64,000 nt of DNA from Beijerinckiaceae bacterium (GTDB lineage: Bacteria > Pseudomonadota > Alphaproteobacteria > Rhizobiales > Beijerinckiaceae), in the NCBI GenBank assembly GCA_019753285.1, contig JAIELD010000002.1:1-64000 (forward strand), written 5' to 3'. Made by a program: the position numbers and the translations under genes. The notes under the pieces were generated by a model. The model saw only the letters and a list, made by a program, of their open reading frames with translations. It was not told the DNA's origin and ran no database searches. Shown piece by piece: positions 57,057 to 64,000 of the stretch. Position 1 is the first letter of the stretch. Each line of letters opens with the position of its first letter.

Positions 57057-57713
57057 ATGAGCCTGTCTCCCGATGTGAAGCGTCCGGCGCTGAACCCGTT
57101 TTTGAAGCTGCTGCTCGAAATGGGTCCGCTGATGGTGTTCTTCTTCGCCAATTCGCGGCCCGCCCTGTTCCGCCCGCTCGCCGAGCCCTTCCTGCCCGTG
57201 GCGGCGCTCGCCGGCGAGCAGGCGAACATCCTCACGGCGACGGCGATGTTCATGATCGCCATGCTGGCTTCGCTCGTCATCACCTTCGCGCTGACGCGGC
57301 ATCTGCCAGTCATGCCGCTGGTCACCGGCGCCGTGGTGCTCGTCTTCGGCGGGCTGACGCTCTATTTCCAGGATTCGCTGTTCATCAAGCTGAAGCCCAC
57401 CATCGTGAACACGCTGTTTGGCGGCGCGCTGCTCGGTGGGCTCGCCTTCGGCAAGTCGCTGTTGCCGATCATCCTCGATACGGTGTTCCAGCTCGACGAG
57501 GTCGGCTGGCGCAAGCTCACCTTTCGCTGGGGGCTGTTCTTCATCGGCCTCGCGGTATTGAACGAGGTTGTCTGGCGCACGCAGAGCGATGATTTCTGGG
57601 TCAATTTCAAAGTCTGGGGCGTCATGCCGATCACGATTCTCTTCGCGATCTCGCAGACGCCGCTGATCATGAAGCATCAGATCCCGGACGACGCCGGCAG
57701 CCAGCACCTCTAA
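57057..57713 (+). CDS. yciB: Inner membrane septation protein YciB (IspZ family)
   Basis: 218 residues with five or six membrane helices. LKLLLEMGPLMVFFFAN, ATAMFMIAMLASL and VNTLFGGALLGGLAFGKSLLP match the IspA/YciB family, linked to normal septation and envelope integrity. It follows ftsY by 26 bp in the same direction, as in many alphaproteobacteria. It converges on ccmG; the stop codons overlap by 3 nt (57711-57713 and 57710-57712). Confidence 0.92.
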   Translation: MSLSPDVKRPALNPFLKLLLEMGPLMVFFFANSRPALFRPLAEPFLPVAALAGEQANILTATAMFMIAMLASLVITFALTRHLPVMPLVTGAVVLVFGGLTLYFQDSLFIKLKPTIVNTLFGGALLGGLAFGKSLLPIILDTVFQLDEVGWRKLTFRWGLFFIGLAVLNEVVWRTQSDDFWVNFKVWGVMPITILFAISQTPLIMKHQIPDDAGSQHL

Positions 57714-58306
57714 TCGGCCTTCAGCGCAGCCTCGATCTTCGGCCTGATGATCTTGTCAAGGATCTGCGGCGTGATCGCGCCGATCTGCTTGTAGACGATC
57801 GTGCCGTCGCCCTTCACGATGAAGGTCTCGGGCGCGCCATAGAATCCCCAGTCGATCGCGACCGTGCCGGAGCGGTCCGCGCCGATCGCCGCGAACGGGT
57901 TGCCAAAGCCGGCAAGAAAGCGCCGCGCATTGTCGGGCTCGTCCTTGTAGTTGACGCCGTAGAGCCGGATGCGCTCATCCTTGGCGAGGTCGAGAAGCTG
58001 AGGGTGCTCCTCCCGGCAGGGCGGACACCAGGAAGCGAAGAAATTGACCACCGTCACCTTGCCTGCCTTGAGGTCGGCGTCGCTGAAGCCCGGCACGGGC
58101 TTGCCGCCGGCAGCGAGATTGTCGATCTGCGGCAGGGTGAATTTCGGCACGGGCTTTAAGATCAGCGCCGAGGGCAGCTTGCCGGGTTCGCCAGTGAAGA
58201 GCTGGAAGGCGAAGACGGTGCCGAGCGCCGCGAAGATCGCCACCGGAAGGATGGTGAGCCAGCGCGTCGCGCCGGCGGGGTTCGATGCCCTGTCCTCTGC
58301 ATTCAC
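57710..58306 (-). CDS. ccmG: Thiol:disulfide interchange protein CcmG/DsbE
   Basis: 198 residues from GTG 58306. One membrane anchor (about 17-36) and a periplasmic thioredoxin fold with the active site FFASW-C94-PP-C97 and the GAPETFIV cis-proline region. It reduces apocytochrome c cysteines or CcmH for haem ligation. It starts 4 nt after the ccmD stop, so the ccmC-ccmD-ccmG genes form one unit. Confidence 0.95.
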   Translation of the reverse strand: MNAEDRASNPAGATRWLTILPVAIFAALGTVFAFQLFTGEPGKLPSALILKPVPKFTLPQIDNLAAGGKPVPGFSDADLKAGKVTVVNFFASWCPPCREEHPQLLDLAKDERIRLYGVNYKDEPDNARRFLAGFGNPFAAIGADRSGTVAIDWGFYGAPETFIVKGDGTIVYKQIGAITPQILDKIIRPKIEAALKAD

Positions 58307-58310
58307 CGGA

Positions 58311-58484
58311 TCACCTGTCGTCGCGCAGCTTGAGGCCGCGCGCCTCGAGCGCTTCGAGCCGTCGTCGCGCGACGAGGCTCTTGCGGACGCTGGATATGAT
58401 CATCGCGCCGAGCGTCAGACCCGCGACGAGATAGGCCGAGACGATATAGGGCGCGTATTTGCCGAACTGCTCGTAGAGGCTCAT
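58311..58484 (-). CDS. ccmD: Haem exporter accessory protein CcmD
   Basis: 57 residues: MSLYEQFGKYAPYIVSAYL, one membrane helix (about 12-31), then a basic tail RKSLVARRRLEALEARG, the typical CcmD layout. Its ATG overlaps the ccmC stop by 4 nt (ATGA). CcmD stabilises the CcmABC haem-handling complex and helps release haem-loaded CcmE. It is short and easily missed; the longer open frame at 58303-58530 is in another frame and is rejected. Confidence 0.92.
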   Translation of the reverse strand: MSLYEQFGKYAPYIVSAYLVAGLTLGAMIISSVRKSLVARRRLEALEARGLKLRDDR

Positions 58485-59254
58485 GCGGCGCGCCCGGCTG
58501 GCTCACGCCCGTGTCCTGTCGCGGTTGCATCCTGCGCCGCGATCGCCAGCAGCCGGCGGATCCGCCGTTCGCTGAGCTCAGCGCCCATGCGCACGATCAT
58601 CAGGGTCGAGAACAGCAACAGATAGGCAAGGCCCATCACGAGGAGCGGAGTGAGAAGCGAGGGGTGGATGGTCGGGCCGCCGACGCGGAACACCGACGCC
58701 GGCTGGTGCAGCGTGTACCACCAATCGACGGAGAACTTGATGATGGGAATGTTGATCGCGCCGACAAGCGTGAGGATCGAGACCGCCCGCGCGGCCTTGC
58801 CAGGCTCGTCGATGGCGCGCCACAACGCGATGATGCCGAGATAGATGAGGAAGAGAATGAGCACGGAGGTGAGCCGCGCATCCCATTCCCACCAGCTCCC
58901 CCAGGTCGGCTTGCCCCAGATCGACCCGGTGACGAGGCAGATGGCGCTGAAGCCTGCCCCGAGCGGCGCGGCGGCCTTCTGCGCGACGTCGGCAAGGGGA
59001 TGGCGGAAGACGAGCGTTCCAAGCGCCGACGCGGTCATCGCGGTATAGGTGAGCAGCGCGAGCCAGGCGGCGGGAACATGGACGAACATGATGCGCACCG
59101 ATTCGCCCTGCTGGTAATCGGCCGGGGCGGTGACGAGGCTCATGTAAAGACCAATCGCGAAGGCGATGGCGGTTGCGAGCGCCAGCAGCGGCAGCAGAAA
59201 CCGCGTGAGCCTGGTGAAGCCGGCGGGGTTGGCGATGGCGTAGAGGGCTTGCAT
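58481..59254 (-). CDS. ccmC: Haem exporter permease CcmC
   Basis: 257 residues from ATG 59254 (the frame is open to 59326). Six membrane helices and the periplasmic tryptophan-rich haem motif WGKPTWGSWWEWDARLTS with a histidine on each side (FVHVPAAW and LHQPASVF). It loads haem onto CcmE. ccmA and ccmB, which usually precede it, are not upstream: a divergent regulator lies there. It begins the ccmC-ccmD-ccmG unit. Confidence 0.95.
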   Translation of the reverse strand: MQALYAIANPAGFTRLTRFLLPLLALATAIAFAIGLYMSLVTAPADYQQGESVRIMFVHVPAAWLALLTYTAMTASALGTLVFRHPLADVAQKAAAPLGAGFSAICLVTGSIWGKPTWGSWWEWDARLTSVLILFLIYLGIIALWRAIDEPGKAARAVSILTLVGAINIPIIKFSVDWWYTLHQPASVFRVGGPTIHPSLLTPLLVMGLAYLLLFSTLMIVRMGAELSERRIRRLLAIAAQDATATGHGREPAGRAA

Positions 59255-59423
59255 GAGGCGATGAGGTTTAGCGCCGCTTGAGCGCCGATGCAATGCGGCG
59301 CGCTCGTCCGCCATCGACTGCCCCATGCTGGGCCGCCCCTAGCTTTCCGGTGCATCGAACGCCACTTCATGCTAACTCGATCGCGGGCGAGCCGGCTGTT
59401 CGGACCGCCCATCGAGGCAGCGA

Positions 59424-59483
59424 CCGGCTCGACAGACTTTGGCTCGACAGACTTCGGCTCGAAAGATATCGGCTCGATAGACA
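59424..59483 (+). repeat. Four tandem 15-bp repeats before the zur-like gene
   Basis: Four head-to-tail units of 15 bp with consensus (C/T)CGGCTCGAcAGAcT begin at 59424, 59439, 59454 and 59469; the last runs into the predicted ATG at 59483. Units 1 and 2 differ at two positions and units 3 and 4 are more diverged. In the zur-like reading frame they would encode Gly-Ser-X-Asp-(Phe/Ile/Met) four times. Confidence 0.85.
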
Positions 59484-60094
59484 TGGCAGACGATCATCCG
59501 CCGCCGCAGCATGACGGCCAGCCGGGCCTCACGCATATCTGCGTCCATGAACACGCCCATCCACCGCTCGACATCATGGCGGCGGCCGAACGGCATTGCC
59601 GCGAGCAGGGGCTGCGCCTCACCGACCAGAGGCGGGCTGTGCTCGCGCTTCTTGCCCATTCGCCGACGCCGCTCGGCGCCTATGAGCTTCTGGAGCGCAC
59701 GGCCCAAGGTGTGGGTCAAGGCGCAGGGCAAGGCGGAGTGCCTGCCGGTCCTCAGATGAAGCGGCTTGCGCCGATCTCCATCTACCGCTCGCTCGATTTC
59801 CTGCTGGAGGCCGGGCTCATCCACCGGCTCGAGAGCCGCAACGCCTTCATCGTCTGTCCCCATCGGCATGGCCGTGGCGACACCATCGTCTTCATGCTGT
59901 GCGAAAGCTGCGGGCGGGTCGACGAGGCGACGTCCGACGACATTCACAAAAGCCTCAAGGGGCTGGCCTCCAAACGTGGTTTTGAGCTAAAGGCTCAGGT
60001 CATCGAGCTCGCCGGGCGCTGCAGCCAGTGCGGCGAGCAGGCGCACACCGCCGGCAGCGAGGCTGTCGCAAAGCTGGAAAAGAGATCGTCATGA
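59483..60094 (+). CDS. Fur-family regulator, Zur-like
   Basis: 203 residues if started at ATG 59483, which has no recognisable ribosome site; in-frame ATGs at 59369 and 59288 would add a Gly-Ser-X-Asp repeat tail. An N-terminal His/Cys cluster ([11 protein letters not shown]) precedes the winged helix ([35 protein letters not shown]). The zinc-site motifs CPHRHG...[11 protein letters not shown] and CSQCG suit Zur more than Fur. It probably represses zinc uptake genes. Its last codons overlap the ispG start (ATGA). Confidence 0.82.
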   Translation: MADDHPPPQHDGQPGLTHICVHEHAHPPLDIMAAAERHCREQGLRLTDQRRAVLALLAHSPTPLGAYELLERTAQGVGQGAGQGGVPAGPQMKRLAPISIYRSLDFLLEAGLIHRLESRNAFIVCPHRHGRGDTIVFMLCESCGRVDEATSDDIHKSLKGLASKRGFELKAQVIELAGRCSQCGEQAHTAGSEAVAKLEKRSS

Positions 60095-61419
60095 ACTTGC
60101 AAGCCAATCCGCCTGGGCAGGACGCCACGCCGCTCGACGAACACGCATCGCCGCTCAGCGCGCGATCCATGCGGGCCGGGTTCATCAACGCCGAGCCGCA
60201 GACCCGCCGCAAGACCGTCGCGGTCAATGTCGGCGGCATCGTGACCGGCGGCGGCGCGCCGATCGTCGTCCAGTCGATGACCAACACAGACACGGCCGAT
60301 ATCGACGGCACGGTCGCGCAGATCGCCGCGCTTGCGAGGGCCGGCTCCGAACTCGTACGCATCACCGTCGATCGCGACGAGGCCGCCGCCGCAGTGCCGC
60401 GCATCAAGGAAAAGCTCCTGAAGCGCGGCATCACCACGCCGCTGATCGGCGATTTCCACTATATCGGCCACAAGCTGCTCGCCGAGCACCCCGCCTGCGC
60501 CGAGGCGCTGAGCAAATACCGCATCAACCCCGGTAATGTCGGCTTCCGCGAAAAGCGCGATCTGCAATTCGGCGCGATCATCGACATCGCCATGCGGAAC
60601 GACAAGCCCGTGCGCATCGGGGCGAACTGGGGCTCGCTCGACGGCGAACTCCTCACCCACATGATGGACGAGAACGCCCGCTCGGACGATCCGCTCGACG
60701 CCCGCGCCGTGACGCGCGAGGCGCTGGTGCAGTCCGCCCTCATGTCGGCGCGCCGCGCCGAGGAGATGGGCATGCGAAAAGACCGCATCATCCTCTCGGC
60801 CAAGGTCTCCGGCGTGCAGGACCTCATCTCCGCCTACCGCATGCTGAACGCGCGCTCGGATTATGCGCTGCATCTCGGTTTGACCGAGGCCGGCATGGGC
60901 TCGAAGGGCATCGTCTGCTCCTCGGCCGCGCTCGGCGTGCTGCTTCAGGAAGGCATCGGCGACACGATCCGCGTCTCGTTGACGCCGGAACCCGGCGGCG
61001 ACCGCACCGTCGAGGTCAAGGTGGCGCAGGAAATCCTGCAGACCATGGGCTTCCGCACCTTCGTGCCGCTCGTCGCTGCCTGCCCCGGCTGCGGCCGGAC
61101 CACCTCCACTGTCTTCCAGGAGCTGGCGCGCGACATCCAGGACTGGATCTCGACCTCCATGCCTGAATGGAAGAGCCGCTATCCGGGTGTCGAGAAGCTG
61201 AACGTCGCCGTGATGGGCTGCATCGTCAACGGGCCGGGAGAATCGAAGCACGCCGACATCGGCATTTCGCTGCCCGGCACCGGCGAGACGCCGGCCGCGC
61301 CCGTCTTCATCGACGGCCAGAAGGCGCTGACGCTGCGCGGGGCCGGCATCGCCAGCGAGTTCAAGACGCTCGTCGCGGATTACATCGAGAAGCGCTTCGG
61401 CATCGCGAAGGCGAGCTGA
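60091..61419 (+). CDS. ispG: (E)-4-hydroxy-3-methylbut-2-enyl-diphosphate synthase
   Basis: 442 residues from ATG 60091. TIM-barrel motifs [24 protein letters not shown] and NPGNVGF; the 4Fe-4S ligands C331 and C334 in ACPGCGRTT and C377 in [10 protein letters not shown]. It makes HMBPP in the MEP isoprenoid pathway. It overlaps the zur-like gene by 4 nt, so both are expected on one mRNA; coupling of an Fe-S isoprenoid enzyme to a zinc-type regulator is unusual enough to note. Confidence 0.97.
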   Translation: MNLQANPPGQDATPLDEHASPLSARSMRAGFINAEPQTRRKTVAVNVGGIVTGGGAPIVVQSMTNTDTADIDGTVAQIAALARAGSELVRITVDRDEAAAAVPRIKEKLLKRGITTPLIGDFHYIGHKLLAEHPACAEALSKYRINPGNVGFREKRDLQFGAIIDIAMRNDKPVRIGANWGSLDGELLTHMMDENARSDDPLDARAVTREALVQSALMSARRAEEMGMRKDRIILSAKVSGVQDLISAYRMLNARSDYALHLGLTEAGMGSKGIVCSSAALGVLLQEGIGDTIRVSLTPEPGGDRTVEVKVAQEILQTMGFRTFVPLVAACPGCGRTTSTVFQELARDIQDWISTSMPEWKSRYPGVEKLNVAVMGCIVNGPGESKHADIGISLPGTGETPAAPVFIDGQKALTLRGAGIASEFKTLVADYIEKRFGIAKAS

Positions 61420-61443
61420 GGCGGAAGGTGGTGAGGGCGGCGC

Positions 61444-62124
61444 TCAGAGCAGGCTCGAGGCCACGTTGACCGTCAGCCCGATCGTCACGATGTTGAAGAA
61501 GAACGCGAACGTGCAGTGGACGGTCGCAAGGCGGCGCATCGCCGAGCCGCTGATGCCGACATCGGCCGTCTGTCCGCTCGTGCCGATAATGAACGAGAAG
61601 TAGATGAAATCCCCATAGGTCGGGCGGATATGGCCGGGAAATTCGAGCCCGTGGCCCTTGCCGTCCTTGGCGTCGTAATATTCGTGCGCGTAATGCAGCG
61701 CGAACATCGAGTGGATGAACAGCCAGGCCGTCGGGATCGTGCAGGCGACGATCACGAGATGCCAACTCCGGTCGGCGCCCTCCATGCCCTTGATGCCGGC
61801 AAGTTCGAAGGCGATCGCCACAAAGCACATGACGGCCGCTGCGAGCGAAAGAACGAGGGTCGCCACCGCGCCGTCATCCTGCAGCTTCGCCCGCGCGCGG
61901 ATCTTTTCCGGGTCCGAGCGGCGCACGAGCTGGAAGAACATGGCGAGGTAGAGGATCGTCGCGACATCCCAGGCGACGAGGCTTCGCGTCGCCACAGTCC
62001 AGCCCTTGGGCGCGATGAAATAGACCGCCACGCCGACCACGATCGAGGACAGGATGCGCGGCCGATAGCGAAGCTGCTGATAAAGGGTCGTGGCGATCGG
62101 TTGGCGGGAGAGGTCAACGGCCAT
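61444..62124 (-). CDS. DUF1345 membrane protein
   Basis: 226 residues from ATG 62124. Five to six hydrophobic segments; the motifs HSMFALHYAHEYY, LEFPGHIRPTYGDFIYFSFIIGTSGQTADV are those of DUF1345, a family of integral membrane proteins of unknown role. Its start overlaps the end of the methyltransferase-like gene by 11 nt, implying co-translation. Converges on ispG across 24 bp. Confidence 0.88.
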   Translation of the reverse strand: MAVDLSRQPIATTLYQQLRYRPRILSSIVVGVAVYFIAPKGWTVATRSLVAWDVATILYLAMFFQLVRRSDPEKIRARAKLQDDGAVATLVLSLAAAVMCFVAIAFELAGIKGMEGADRSWHLVIVACTIPTAWLFIHSMFALHYAHEYYDAKDGKGHGLEFPGHIRPTYGDFIYFSFIIGTSGQTADVGISGSAMRRLATVHCTFAFFFNIVTIGLTVNVASSLL

Positions 62125-62686
62125 TGGCCAGCTTTTTATAGATGATGAGCGATTTGTATTTCTCAACGAATGCGATGTTTGGCTGTTCCGCCCAGGCGTT
62201 GACGATCGGCTCGGCCATCTTCCAGGCATAGGAGCCGGGAAAGAACATCATCAATCCGCCGGGCCTCAACTTGTCGGTCAGGAGATCGAGCATCTCGCGG
62301 TCGGTCAGCGCGCCGTAGCTGTCGTTCTGCTCGGTGCGGAACTCGCAGATGTGGAACAGCGTGACGATGTCGAGATCGGGCAGGAGTTGCCGGTTGACCA
62401 TGTAGATGTCGCCGAACACGGCGTTGTACCAGCGCACGATCTCCGGACGCTGGATGACGAGCTGGACATAGCTTTCATGCTCGCCGGTGGAGGCGGTGAT
62501 CCCGAGCACCGAGTTGCGGCTGCCGTTCTCGGCCTGCGAGATGCCGACATGGTGGTGGTCGCCGGTGCCGAAATGATAGATCGTCTTGTCGGTGATCGCC
62601 CGTTCCGTGATGTAATCGGTCAGATGCAGGTCGCATGGGCATTCTGCGATACGAAAGCCCCAATTGGCCTGCCACACATGCAACAT
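62114..62686 (-). CDS. Methyltransferase-like protein of unknown function
   Basis: 190 residues. The C-terminal half (LTDREMLDLLTDKLRPGGLMMFFPGSYA) has the strand-loop pattern of class I methyltransferases around motifs III-IV, and YHFGTGDHHHVG near residue 40 could be a degenerate nucleotide loop, but the classical GxGxG is absent, so catalysis is doubtful. No signal or membrane helix. It sits between the BacA-like gene (50 bp upstream) and DUF1345 (11-nt overlap). Confidence 0.6.
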   Translation of the reverse strand: MLHVWQANWGFRIAECPCDLHLTDYITERAITDKTIYHFGTGDHHHVGISQAENGSRNSVLGITASTGEHESYVQLVIQRPEIVRWYNAVFGDIYMVNRQLLPDLDIVTLFHICEFRTEQNDSYGALTDREMLDLLTDKLRPGGLMMFFPGSYAWKMAEPIVNAWAEQPNIAFVEKYKSLIIYKKLANGR

Positions 62687-62736
62687 GACTGAACTCCTTC
62701 AACGCGGTGGGCGGAAACGGGTCTTTTGCGACGCCT

Positions 62737-63924
62737 CTACTGTGTCTTCGAGGGTTTGGCAAAGGGAAGGATCGTCGGTTCGGCCTCGTCGCGGTCGAGC
62801 TGGTCGAGCGCGCTCGCAAGCTCGTCGATCCGGTGAGCGGAGGCGTGCCATTCGGCGATGCGGATGAAATTCTCGATGAAGACGTTGATCGCGAGCTGGA
62901 CCTGGACGGCGGCGGCAGCGATCTGCGTCACCGCGCCGAGGCTCAAATCGCCCGAAAGATATTTCGGTGTCGCAAGCAGCAGGGGGATGACCGGGGCCAG
63001 CACGGCGTTGCCATTGACGATCCAGGTGAGCCGGCCCTGCTGGCGGGCGATCATCAGCCAGCGGTGGACGACGCCCTGCACGGAGCGGTCGAGGTCGTCG
63101 CGCTTCTCACGCGCCCGTTCGGCGGTGGCAAGCTGCTCGGCGCTCTCGCGCGCTTTCACCATCTCGAAGCGCAGCTTCGCTTCGGCCTCGTTCTTGCGGG
63201 CCGAGTATTCGATCAGCGGCGACCCGATGGCGAGGGTCAGCCATGTCGTCAGGGCCGCGTAGGTGATCGAGGCGATGACGAAGTAGCCGGGAAGTTCGAC
63301 GGACCGCTCGCCGATCACGAAGCCGAGGCTGCCGCCGACGTTGAAGAGCACTTCGAAGAACAGTGCGGCGGTAAGCAGCGCCGACAGGGCGGCAATGCTG
63401 AGATCAACCACAGGCTCCAGCGCCATGCGGACGTCGTCAGTGATGCGGTATTCGGGATTCGCCGGCTCGAGCCCCGTCTGGCGCAGGCGCAGGATGCGGC
63501 CCTCGCCGAGCCAGAGGTTGAGGAGATGGTGGGTGATCCAGGCCCGCCAGCGGATGGTCAGGGTCATGCGTGCCCTCGTCAGCCCCACGCTGACGGCGGC
63601 GACGCTGAGGACGAGCAGCGGGAACCATAGGATCTCCGACAGCAGCGCGACATTGTCCTTCTTCTCGAGCGCGTCGAAGAAGCGGCGTGTCCAGCTGTTG
63701 ACCTGCAGCAGGAAGAAGAGGTTCAGGATGACGAGAAGGACGATGGAGCCGCTGAGGAACCAGGCTGTCTTCTTTTCAGACCCGCTCCAGAAACTGCGGG
63801 ACAGGCGGATGAACTTCGCGGCCGTGGCAAGCCAGCCGGACGTGAAGACGGCGCTCTCCCGATGATCGCTGCTAATGACGCCCGTTCCTCGTCCAAGGAT
63901 GATCCAGCCCTGATGCAGGACCAT
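62737..63924 (-). CDS. BacA/SbmA-like ABC membrane protein without ATPase domain
   Basis: 395 residues from ATG 63924 (no ribosome site is obvious, so the start is uncertain). Six or more hydrophobic segments. QVNSWTRRFFDALEKKD, WRAWITHHLLNLWL, EPANPEYRITDDVRMALE and the C-terminal FIRIAEWHASAHRIDELASAL match ABC_membrane_2/SbmA-BacA proteins. In the YddA-type members an ATPase domain follows; here the protein ends at the coiled tail with no Walker A, as in peptide importers BacA and SbmA that use proton motive force. It leads the three-gene set down to DUF1345. Confidence 0.82.
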   Translation of the reverse strand: MVLHQGWIILGRGTGVISSDHRESAVFTSGWLATAAKFIRLSRSFWSGSEKKTAWFLSGSIVLLVILNLFFLLQVNSWTRRFFDALEKKDNVALLSEILWFPLLVLSVAAVSVGLTRARMTLTIRWRAWITHHLLNLWLGEGRILRLRQTGLEPANPEYRITDDVRMALEPVVDLSIAALSALLTAALFFEVLFNVGGSLGFVIGERSVELPGYFVIASITYAALTTWLTLAIGSPLIEYSARKNEAEAKLRFEMVKARESAEQLATAERAREKRDDLDRSVQGVVHRWLMIARQQGRLTWIVNGNAVLAPVIPLLLATPKYLSGDLSLGAVTQIAAAAVQVQLAINVFIENFIRIAEWHASAHRIDELASALDQLDRDEAEPTILPFAKPSKTQ

Positions 63925-64000
63925 ACCGATGCCGGGGATTGGCGTCGAACCCGTTCTTGCGCGTTCACTGCAACGTGATCTTGCGGATGGCGCGTCTTCA

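Noticed and set aside
63967-64000. Possible C-terminus of a minus-strand gene at the window end
   Set aside because: In the frame that ends there, another stop codon occurs at the very edge, leaving only ten codons.

Overview
The window is chromosomal DNA of an alphaproteobacterium, most likely order Hyphomicrobiales (Rhizobiales). It is GC-rich, and almost all of it encodes housekeeping genes with strong alphaproteobacterial signatures: a GDH of about 1600 residues, a TIGR02302/DUF4175-type protein, a DUF2794 protein, a HIG1-like twin-helix protein, a purL-orf-bolA-grxD cluster, and the ffh-rpsP-rimM-trmD-rplS translation cluster. The family cannot be fixed from sequence alone. I see no phage, IS element, CRISPR array or rRNA. 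There is one tRNA, tRNA-Leu(CAA).

Layout. 1-2 kb: a partial exported protein, a DsrE-like protein and a lytic transglycosylase. 2-6.5 kb: leuD and the K+ transporter kup on the minus strand, leuC divergent. 6.5-9.1 kb: a thiolase whose 3' side carries an AT-rich WD40-like gene, then a second, degenerate copy of the thiolase 3' end. 9.4-14.9 kb: DD-carboxypeptidase, CobW GTPase, GNAT-like protein, polysaccharide deacetylase, a small exported Gly/His-rich protein. 15-19.7 kb: tRNA-Leu, yqaA-like gene, dsbB, HNH endonuclease, diguanylate cyclase, extensin-like protein. 19.8-24.6 kb: etfB-etfA-hbd plus a 58-residue protein, rhomboid protease, cobalamin adenosyltransferase, twin-helix protein. 24.7-31.5 kb: TIGR02302 protein, lysA, an LptM-like lipoprotein and argH, with tlpA divergent. 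31.6-35.2 kb: purL-orf63-bolA-grxD and a lipoprotein. 35.3-40.1 kb: the large NAD-GDH. 40.1-40.7 kb: a gene-free stretch with an orphan terminator. 40.7-45 kb: DUF2794, thpR, phhB, clpB. 45-49.1 kb: rplS-trmD-rimM-rpsP-ffh with two large palindromic repeats. 49.5-54.8 kb: exported proteins of unknown role, an MFS transporter, a GyrI-like exported protein and a phytase-like protein. 55-62 kb: dapF-ftsY, yciB, ccmCDG, a zur-like regulator coupled to ispG. 61.4-63.9 kb: DUF1345, a methyltransferase-like protein and a BacA-like transporter without an ATPase domain.

How the genes work together: lysA and dapF (lysine/DAP), the DD-carboxypeptidase and the lytic transglycosylase serve cell-wall synthesis and turnover. 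Thiolase, hbd and etfAB fit fatty-acid or polyhydroxybutyrate metabolism. ffh and ftsY are the two SRP GTPases. ccmCDG, dsbB and tlpA handle cytochrome c maturation and periplasmic thiols. bolA and grxD handle Fe-S and redox control.

Most notable for follow-up: (1) the AT-rich WD40-like gene bracketed by two copies of the thiolase 3' end, which differ only at synonymous sites over 45 nt; (2) four tandem 15-bp units abutting the zur-like start codon; (3) an orphan minus-strand terminator with two further hairpins, a candidate small RNA; (4) an exported protein joining a Pro/Ala-rich linker to a GyrI-like domain; (5) the BacA-like/methyltransferase-like/DUF1345 set.
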